Source: Thermoprotei archaeon
Lineage (GTDB): Archaea > Thermoproteota > Thermoprotei_A > Sulfolobales > Desulfurococcaceae
Reading direction: 5' to 3'
NCBI GenBank assembly: GCA_003661825.1
Contig: QMWW01000004.1
Location: forward strand, 1 to 19,036
DNA length: 19,036 bases
Part shown: piece by piece, positions 13,660 to 19,036 of the stretch
Numbering within the stretch: the stretch's first letter is position 1
Layout of the letters: every line of letters starts with the position of its first letter
Program-made: the position numbers and the translations under genes
The notes under the pieces: model-generated
Seen by the model: only the letters and a program-made list of their open reading frames with translations
Databases searched by the model: none
Told to the model about the DNA's origin: nothing

Positions 13660-14199
13660 TCATAGTTTTGAATACCTATTGATGGCTTCTTCAATCCTTC
13701 TAATAGCTTCTTCGCGTCCTTTCCATCCAATAACTTTTACCCATTTGCCTTTTTCTAGTTCTTTGTAGTGTTCGAAGAAGTGTGCAATTCTTTCCCTGAA
13801 ATTTACAGGTAGCTCGTTTATATCATTAATGTTCTCAAATCTAGGATCTATACTTGGAGTCGGTACGGCTATGATTTTCGCATCTCTACCTTTTTCATCT
13901 TCAGTTTCTAGTACACCTATGGGTCTAGCTTTAACTACCGAGCCTGGTAGTATGGGCTCGTAGCCTAGCAGTAGTATATCAACAGGGTCTCCGTCTTCCT
14001 CTAATGTAGCTGGTATGAATCCATAGTTGAACGGGTATACCATTGCAGTAAATAGTATTCTATCAACAAATAGTACTCCGTGCTCCTTATCGAGCTCATA
14101 CTTAACATTGCTGCCCATAGGGATCTCTATTACTACATTTACTTCTTCCGGGGCTTTTTTGCCCGGACCTATCCCATCATATATAGTTCTTCTCCGCAT
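13660..14199 (-). CDS. ppa: Inorganic pyrophosphatase (family I)
   Basis: Hydrolyses pyrophosphate to orthophosphate in the cytosol, pulling biosynthetic reactions. The 179 residues match the full archaeal family I length. Key features: IEIPMGSNVKYELDK around 24-38, FNYGFIPAT around 57-65, the signature DGDPVDILLL at 69-78 with the metal-binding aspartates, and D-x-K-like DEKGRDAKIIAV around 100-111. ATG 14199 follows GGGGTG with seven bases between, with a TATA-like ATATAAAGG at about 14228-14236 upstream. It converges on the glycosyltransferase gene. Confidence 0.95.
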   Translation of the reverse strand: MRRRTIYDGIGPGKKAPEEVNVVIEIPMGSNVKYELDKEHGVLFVDRILFTAMVYPFNYGFIPATLEEDGDPVDILLLGYEPILPGSVVKARPIGVLETEDEKGRDAKIIAVPTPSIDPRFENINDINELPVNFRERIAHFFEHYKELEKGKWVKVIGWKGREEAIRRIEEAINRYSKL

Positions 14200-14263
14200 C
14201 GGAGAGCACCCCTATCTCTCCTTGACCTTTATATGATACTAGTACTATATTATAATAGCATGG

Positions 14264-14677
14264 TTACAACCTTATTATAATGGCTTCTGGAACCCCGTCA
14301 CGGTATATGGCAAATATCCGGATCTCTATATCGGTTTTAGCAAATGGCTCTAGCGCTCTTTTAATGTTTTGGAGTGTTTGTATATTTTTATTGATTTTAT
14401 CTATAACTTCTTCGAGAAGTTTTGACTCCTGCTCTGCGTCTGGATTTATAAAAAGCTTTATTTCCTTCAGATCAACTAGCTTACCTATTACCACATCCTC
14501 TTCTCCTGTAAGCCTCTTTATCAGCTCTTTAAGCTTCCTTTCTCTCTCGGTTCTTGCTCTAGCATCCTCAAGTCTTTTTAAGAAATCCGTCAATTGCTGT
14601 TTAAGTATATTGATCGACCTATCTATAGCATCAATTAACTCTGTGAATGAACTATATTCTCTCACGACGCTTGCCAC
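14264..14677 (-). CDS. Coiled-coil protein of unknown function
   Basis: 137 residues from GTG 14677 (MASVVREY); the in-frame ATG 14683 is two codons earlier but lies only one base after the GGTG ribosome site, whereas GTG 14677 has the usual seven-base gap. The first half is a long charged coiled coil (about 8-58, ILKQQLTDFLKRLEDARART), and a second helix spans about 80-110 (SKLLEEVIDKINKNIQTL). It ends in a beta-rich segment (DIEIRIFAIYRDGVPEAIIIRL partly). No family recognised. Its start faces away from the sucD end by about 50 bases on the same strand and it precedes ppa, also on the same strand. The opposite strand is open in the same place but is a shadow. Confidence 0.7.
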   Translation of the reverse strand: MASVVREYSSFTELIDAIDRSINILKQQLTDFLKRLEDARARTERERKLKELIKRLTGEEDVVIGKLVDLKEIKLFINPDAEQESKLLEEVIDKINKNIQTLQNIKRALEPFAKTDIEIRIFAIYRDGVPEAIIIRL

Positions 14678-14707
14678 AAACATTCACCATATCTAGACCT
14701 TATATTG

Positions 14708-14724
14708 TAGAAAATAAAATAAAT
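14708..14724 (-). terminator. T-rich tract after sucD
   Basis: Leftward RNA reads ATTTATTTTATTTTC directly behind the sucD stop, a typical archaeal T-rich termination signal. It separates sucCD from the coiled-coil gene. Confidence 0.5.
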
Positions 14725-14728
14725 GTTG

Positions 14729-15607
14729 TTAGCGTTTCAGGATCTTGCTTAGTAGAAGTGGGATCTCTGAGGGTTTATCAGCCACTGGTATACCAGCATC
14801 TTCTAATGCTTTCTTCTTGGAAGCATAGTCTCCTATACCCATAGATATTATAGCTCCTGCATGACCCATCCTCTTACCCGGTGGTGCTGTTTTGCCGGCT
14901 ATATATGCGATCACAGGCTTCTTGCGGTTTAAACTTACATAGTATTTCGCGAATCTTTCTTCCATATCTCCCCCGATCTCGCCTATTAGTACTACAGCAT
15001 CAGTATAGGGATCTGTAGAAAATAGTTGATATATTTCAATGAAATCTAAGCCTACAATAGGATCGCCACCTATTCCTACGACTGTTGATGCTCCATAGCC
15101 TTTTTTGCTTATTTCGCGCGATATCTCGTAAGTTAGCGTTCCACTACGTGACACTATACCCACTCTTCCAGGCTTGAATACATGAGCTGGCATTATACCT
15201 ATCTTAGCCTCCCCGGGAACTATTATGCCCGGCGTATTAGGCCCTATGATCCTCACATCTAAGCTCTTAGCATATCTAATAAGCAATAGTTCGTCGTAGA
15301 GCGGTATACCCTCAGTTATAACTACGACTAGTTTGATGCCGTTCTCCAGAGCTTCATATACTGCTTCGGAGGCAAACCTTGCTGGTACAAATACTATACT
15401 GGCATCTATACTGCCCTGTTCATCTAGAGCTTCAAGCACGCTATCATATACTGGTACACCGTGTACATCTAAGCCTCCTTTACCCGGAGTAACCCCCGCG
15501 ACTATTTTGGTGCCATATTCCAACATAAGCTTAGTGTGAAAACTCCCCTCACGCCCAGTAATACCTTGTACTAGGACGCGTGTGTTTTTATTAACTAATA
15601 TGGCCAC
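14729..15607 (-). CDS. sucD: Succinyl-CoA synthetase alpha subunit
   Basis: Alpha subunit of succinate-CoA ligase; interconverts succinyl-CoA and succinate plus CoA with nucleotide phosphorylation, through a phosphohistidine. It works with sucC in the citric acid cycle or, in autotrophic Crenarchaeota, in dicarboxylate/4-hydroxybutyrate carbon fixation; which one is not shown. The 292-residue form has an N-terminal CoA-binding Rossmann domain (LVQGITGREGSFH), GPNTPGIIVPGE, SRSGTLTYE, GIGGDP and the phosphohistidine motif GHAGAI (H249). GTG 15607 is chosen because it starts with the family N-terminus and has GGTG seven bases upstream inside the end of sucC; the open frame upstream overlaps sucC and is not translated. 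It follows sucC by four bases. Confidence 0.95.
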   Translation of the reverse strand: MAILVNKNTRVLVQGITGREGSFHTKLMLEYGTKIVAGVTPGKGGLDVHGVPVYDSVLEALDEQGSIDASIVFVPARFASEAVYEALENGIKLVVVITEGIPLYDELLLIRYAKSLDVRIIGPNTPGIIVPGEAKIGIMPAHVFKPGRVGIVSRSGTLTYEISREISKKGYGASTVVGIGGDPIVGLDFIEIYQLFSTDPYTDAVVLIGEIGGDMEERFAKYYVSLNRKKPVIAYIAGKTAPPGKRMGHAGAIISMGIGDYASKKKALEDAGIPVADKPSEIPLLLSKILKR

Positions 15608-15611
15608 AAGA

Positions 15612-16742
15612 CTACACCTCTGCGAGTTCCACTGCTTTAGCGACAGCATCATCGATCTCATTATATACCTTAAGGCCTTTCTCCAAAAGGATCTTCCTGC
15701 CTTCCTCCTCGTTGGTTCCAAGCATTCTAACTACTATAGGCTTGCTGATATGAGCTTCTTCTAAAGCCTCAGCTATACCCCATGCTACTTCATCGCACCT
15801 CGTTATACCCCCAAAGATATTTATCAACAGTACTTTAACGTTCGGATGCGACAGTAGTAGTTTAACAGCATCTTTAACTCTATCTCGAGAAGCTCCACCG
15901 CCGATATCTAGGAAATTAGCTGGTTTTCCACCGTACAGAAGTATAGTGTCCATGGTAGCCATTGTGAGACCTGCTCCATTAGCTATTACTCCAATATTGC
16001 CATCCAATTCAATGTAGGAGAAGCCTAGCTCTCTAGCTTTTTGCTCATATATAGCTAGTTCGCGTGTACTTTTCTCTCTAAGCTCCGGGTGTCTATATAG
16101 GCTATTATCGTCTATAACGATCTTGGCATCTAAGGCTATAAGGCCTCCACCACATTCAAGCGCTAATGGATTGAACTCTACTAGTTCTGCATCATAGTCT
16201 CTCATGATCTTGTACATAGTAGCCATGATGTGGTCCAGGTTTCCCCCTCCCCCTCTGGCTACACCTAGAAATTCCCCCGCCACTCTTGAGTAGTAGTGTT
16301 TATAACCTGTGAGGGGATCTACGCTAAGCTTTAGCAATTTGTCTGGATGCTTCTTTACCAGATCTTCAACCTCTACTCCTCCAAGAGAAGATACTAAGTA
16401 TACTAGGGTTCTAGCAGACCTGTCAACTGTTAATGATAGGTAGTGCTCTTTAGCTACACATATTCGTTCCTCTACCAAGATCATTTTAACCTCTTCTCCC
16501 CTAATCTTTGATCCAAGAAGCCTATTAGCTACCTCGTATGCATCGCTTGGTTTTTCTGCAAACTTCACGGCACCAGCTAATCCTCTTCCACCAACTAAGA
16601 TCTGGGCTTTTAGTACAACGCCTCTACCTATACGCCCTGCTATCTCTCTTGCCTCAGTAGGTGTTTTTGCTACCTCGCCCCGTGGAACTCGGATACCATA
16701 GGCTTTAGCTATATTCTTTGCTTCGTATTCAAAAAGCTTCAC
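15612..16742 (-). CDS. sucC: Succinyl-CoA synthetase beta subunit
   Basis: Beta subunit with the ATP-grasp domain. The 376 residues start KLFEYEAKNIAKAYGIRVP, typical of the family, followed by VLKAQILVGGRGLAGAV (about 43-59). Further landmarks are the grasp-domain FNPLALE (about 189-195) and ALDAKIVIDDN, and in the C-terminal domain GNIGVIANGAGLTMATMD, FLDIGGGA and NIFGGITRCDEVA. GTG 16742 fits the family N-terminus. First gene of a two-gene sucCD operon with only four bases to the sucD start. Confidence 0.95.
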   Translation of the reverse strand: MKLFEYEAKNIAKAYGIRVPRGEVAKTPTEAREIAGRIGRGVVLKAQILVGGRGLAGAVKFAEKPSDAYEVANRLLGSKIRGEEVKMILVEERICVAKEHYLSLTVDRSARTLVYLVSSLGGVEVEDLVKKHPDKLLKLSVDPLTGYKHYYSRVAGEFLGVARGGGGNLDHIMATMYKIMRDYDAELVEFNPLALECGGGLIALDAKIVIDDNSLYRHPELREKSTRELAIYEQKARELGFSYIELDGNIGVIANGAGLTMATMDTILLYGGKPANFLDIGGGASRDRVKDAVKLLLSHPNVKVLLINIFGGITRCDEVAWGIAEALEEAHISKPIVVRMLGTNEEEGRKILLEKGLKVYNEIDDAVAKAVELAEV

Positions 16743-16793
16743 TTGTATCCCCGACTCGATATTGTAGTATAGTTATACAAAATATTCCTTATC

Positions 16794-16937
16794 TCATTGG
16801 CTAGTATCAACTTTAGATAGAACCTCTGTCATTATGTCAACGGTTTCTTTCTCCGAGTTAGCTAACCATCCACGCTTAACATGTAAGTAGGCCCTAGTTA
16901 TGTTTTTAATATACTCTCTAGAGATGAATGTAGAGCC
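16794..16937 (-). pseudogene. Coding-like in-frame stretch after the stop codon, no canonical start
   Basis: Directly behind the TAA of the 16938-17867 gene, the same frame stays open for 48 codons up to a TGA (16794-16796) and reads like protein: ...SREYIKNITRAYLHVKRGWL, then ANSEKETVDIMTEVLSKVDTS. Codon choice (AGG, ATA, CTA, GTT) resembles the neighbours. No ATG, GTG or TTG precedes this peptide in frame; only ATC/ATT codons are available. It could be a stop-codon read-through tail, a decayed gene or tail, a sequencing error, or a small gene with a rare start. Only the last 12 or so codons could start at an ATG (16832). Confidence 0.4.
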
Positions 16938-17867
16938 TTAGTCTGGAAGCACTAACACTTTATAGTCTAAGTCTAGTATTTCTCTAAGGATTTCTGCTTC
17001 TTCTCCGTCAATAAATAATAGGGTCTTACACCTCTCCTTTAAGTATGATGTAACTCTCACCATGCTATTGAACTGTTCTCTTTCGCTGATGCCGATTAGC
17101 TTAGAGAGCGGTACTATGCTATAGTTCAGTCTGTATGGATTTAGTAGCGAGTTATATCTTCCTATCCACTTATGGAGGAGCTCTTCAATACTTTTATAGA
17201 ATTTACCAATGTTTTCCCTGACGTAATCCACTACTTCACTATACCTCTTCTCCGTAGAAGATACAATTCTATATACTGCGTCGAAGAATGACTTATCATT
17301 ATCCCACAGCTTTTTTACTTGGAGGATCTGTTCGTCAAGCTCTCTAACTTTCTCTGTATACTTGCTCCATGTATTTTCGTCATAAGCTACTTCTAATTTC
17401 TTCTTTAAATAGCTTAAGTCTTGTTTTAGGTCTTTAAGCCTAGCTAGAAGTATCGAGTACTTAGTAAGCTTCTCTAGCGGAAACTTGATGTTAAGGCTTT
17501 GATGCTTAAGTACGTGGTAAACGTATGTTACATATAGGAATTCATCGGAGAGATCGTTAAGAAATATGTAGAGGTTAGCTTCAGCTGTGCAAGAGTACAT
17601 TTTAGATAAAAGCGCTGCCGAGCATACTTCACGCAGGTACTCGCTATACGCTAATTCTTGGATACGTGGAAAAATGCATAGCGGCTCATTATGTGGTGAT
17701 AGTGTAAGTTCTACATATTCTTCCTTAGCTTCCCCAATAACCCCCTTTATCTCCTCTTCGAGAAGCTGATTTTTAATAATGATTATTGGATGTTCCCTGC
17801 ATTCTATAATATAGTCTGATCCGTAGCTGTGCTCTGTAAGCATAGCTAGTAGTTTAGCCAAATCCAT
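16938..17867 (-). CDS. Coiled-coil protein of unknown function
   Basis: 309 residues. The N-terminal part (about 1-125) is mixed alpha/beta with scattered Cys; a coiled coil lies at about 140-190 (LARLKDLKQDLSYLKKKLEV, then EKVRELDEQILQVKKLW), followed by a helical region and a C-terminal Rossmann-like end (CKTLLFIDGEEAEILREI, DYKVLVLPD). No catalytic motif was recognised. ATG 17867 follows the PfkB stop by eight bases, so it is probably the third gene of a leftward operon after the uridine-phosphorylase-like and PfkB genes. The same frame continues past its stop (see 16794-16937). Confidence 0.75.
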   Translation of the reverse strand: MDLAKLLAMLTEHSYGSDYIIECREHPIIIIKNQLLEEEIKGVIGEAKEEYVELTLSPHNEPLCIFPRIQELAYSEYLREVCSAALLSKMYSCTAEANLYIFLNDLSDEFLYVTYVYHVLKHQSLNIKFPLEKLTKYSILLARLKDLKQDLSYLKKKLEVAYDENTWSKYTEKVRELDEQILQVKKLWDNDKSFFDAVYRIVSSTEKRYSEVVDYVRENIGKFYKSIEELLHKWIGRYNSLLNPYRLNYSIVPLSKLIGISEREQFNSMVRVTSYLKERCKTLLFIDGEEAEILREILDLDYKVLVLPD

Positions 17868-17875
17868 ATAATACT

Positions 17876-18820
17876 CTAGTCCTCCAATACCCAGTTCTCT
17901 GGCTTTTTAGCAACTTCTACTATAGTACTATTCAATTGTTTGTTAAACAGCTGTTTCCTGCACTCTATAATACTGGTTTTAAATAATGTCTTGTAAGCTC
18001 CACAAGCTAATCCATATGCAAGCGCTTTGCCGGGGTCTCGGTAATCTAGGTATGCTGCGTTAAAGAAAGCGTCAAAAGCGTCTCCCGCTCCCGTGGTGTT
18101 TACTGGTTTGCCAATAGGTTTTGATACTCCGTGGTAGTACTTCCCCCCGTGTTCAACAACAAATGCTCCAGCAGAGCCTTTTTTAATTACTACAAGCTCT
18201 ACTCCATGTTTAAGTAGAAGTTCAATGTTTCCCCTAGTCAAATCTCTTGCCTCTACTCTATTAAGGAACAGTATGTTAACCTTACTCAGTACCTTAAAGA
18301 TCCTTTCTCTATACATTGTAGCATATGTCCCCGGATCATAGCTTACCAGTAATCCGAGTCTAGATGCTCTACTAGCTATTTCATCCACGATATTAGGTTC
18401 TATACTAGCTATATGAATGATACTAGCTTCTTCTAATAGTTCTCTTGGGACATCATTCGGTGATAGAAGCTCATTTACACCACGATACTTGAATAAAACT
18501 CTCTCCCCACTAGGAGTCACAATAGCAAATACAAGCCCTGGTTCACCTTCTACTCTTTTCACATAGTCTGTAATTACTCCTCGCGCACTAAGCTCCTTCA
18601 AAACATCGTCAATTAATGGATTAGTTGAAGCTGATGCTACGAGTGATACGCGGTGACCATAGCAGGATACTGCAACAGCATAGTTAGATGCTGCTCCTCC
18701 AGGAGATAAGAGCATATCCCGAGCTATTATGCTTTCATCAAGCTTGGGGGGTCTGTCTACATACATTACTATATCTATGTTTAGATTCCCGACACTCACG
18801 TGTAAAGCGCTATTCCTCAT
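17876..18820 (-). CDS. PfkB-family sugar or nucleoside kinase
   Basis: 314 residues of the ribokinase/PfkB family: phosphorylates a sugar, sugar phosphate or nucleoside. N-terminal GNLNIDIVMYVD, the substrate-site signature SPGGAASNYAVAV (about 39-51), and the C-terminal signature NTTGAGDAFDAFF (about 241-253), with catalytic Asp247. KKGSAGAF at about 213-220 contributes to nucleotide binding. It follows the uridine-phosphorylase-like gene by seven bases, suggesting it acts on a product of nucleoside cleavage (ribose 1-phosphate kinase, as known in Thermococcales) or on a nucleoside. Phosphate donor and substrate are not visible in the sequence. Confidence 0.88.
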   Translation of the reverse strand: MRNSALHVSVGNLNIDIVMYVDRPPKLDESIIARDMLLSPGGAASNYAVAVSCYGHRVSLVASASTNPLIDDVLKELSARGVITDYVKRVEGEPGLVFAIVTPSGERVLFKYRGVNELLSPNDVPRELLEEASIIHIASIEPNIVDEIASRASRLGLLVSYDPGTYATMYRERIFKVLSKVNILFLNRVEARDLTRGNIELLLKHGVELVVIKKGSAGAFVVEHGGKYYHGVSKPIGKPVNTTGAGDAFDAFFNAAYLDYRDPGKALAYGLACGAYKTLFKTSIIECRKQLFNKQLNSTIVEVAKKPENWVLED

Positions 18821-18827
18821 ATTCTTG

Positions 18828-19036
18828 CTACCTTTTCATGTATTCCATAAACCATTCATAAATAATTTCTGGTATCACTGTTTTCTTGTTTTTCTCTTCT
18901 TTTTTCTTATCCCACGTATCCAGTATCCTAACGGCTTCGTTAGCTACGCGTATAGCATCTTCCACTCCTGCATCTACGATGAACTCCTCTGTTTCTCTAT
19001 TAGCTACTGCAGCACATATGGCTCCAGCTCTCAATC
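18828..19036 (-). CDS. Uridine phosphorylase-like protein, C-terminal end only
   Basis: Only the last 69 codons or so are in the window; the gene runs past the right edge and its start is not visible. RAGAICAAVANRETEEF and the following VDAGVEDAIRVANEAVRIL are typical for the C-terminal end of archaeal uridine phosphorylases of the PNP/UDP family, which cleave a nucleoside with phosphate to base and ribose 1-phosphate. A charged Lys-rich tail (KKKEEKNKK) and a terminal helix follow. It lies seven bases before the PfkB kinase start, implying one operon. Base specificity cannot be judged from this end. Confidence 0.7.
   Translation of the reverse strand, partial: LRAGAICAAVANRETEEFIVDAGVEDAIRVANEAVRILDTWDKKKEEKNKKTVIPEIIYEWFMEYMKR

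Noticed and set aside
14280..14696. 138-codon open frame on the plus strand
   Set aside because: Lies opposite the coiled-coil gene, is Ser-rich in the way antisense shadows are, and the minus-strand protein has a sensible ribosome site and heptad pattern.
15608..15721. 38-codon N-terminal extension of sucD
   Set aside because: It overlaps sucC in another frame, has no family similarity, and GTG 15607 has a proper ribosome site and the family N-terminus.
1..19036. CRISPR array, insertion sequence or integrated element
   Set aside because: No regularly spaced repeats, transposase, integrase, or attachment-like duplications were seen; the genes are mainly chromosomal housekeeping.

Overview
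The window looks like a hyperthermophilic crenarchaeon (Thermoproteota, probably Desulfurococcales-like; the rank is an inference). The evidence is an ESCRT-III/CdvB cell-division protein, archaeal-type TrpRS, GGPP synthase, inorganic pyrophosphatase and 3-hexulose-6-phosphate synthase, TATA-box promoters, C/D box guide RNAs, moderate G+C, and many TTG/GTG starts preceded by GGTG 7-8 bases upstream. I see no mobile element, CRISPR array or tRNA.

Left part (1-6000): a 3'-truncated GGPP synthase (membrane lipid precursor) and a 5-formyl-THF cyclo-ligase family gene run leftward. HPS (hps) runs rightward and converges on trpS. After a roughly 370-base gap that holds a candidate structured RNA comes a GTP-cyclohydrolase-III-like gene in which the metal-ligand aspartates appear to be asparagines. 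It converges on a membrane-anchored glycosylated surface protein.

Middle (5900-10560): a well-formed C/D box sRNA lies directly behind a two-gene unit (a resolvase-fold protein and a small unknown). One of its guides matches the universally conserved 16S 530 loop. Next come a stand-alone CdvB paralogue, then a leftward cluster: a tandem cross-brace zinc protein, a HypE/PurM-like protein and an unknown protein. A small unknown gene runs the other way from the zinc gene. A TatD-like hydrolase follows, whose leader contains a second C/D box sRNA candidate.

Right part (10560-19036): from a bidirectional promoter, an RHH-plus-coiled-coil regulator-like protein is followed by a beta-CASP nuclease and a coupled GT4 glycosyltransferase. 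Leftward genes then follow: pyrophosphatase, a coiled-coil protein, sucCD (succinyl-CoA synthetase), an unknown coiled-coil protein with an odd coding-like stretch after its stop codon, a PfkB sugar/nucleoside kinase and the C-terminal end of a uridine-phosphorylase-like gene. The last two suggest nucleoside salvage. Most genes are housekeeping; the less ordinary content is the guide RNAs, the degenerate GCH III and resolvase-like proteins, the zinc protein and the stretch after 16938.
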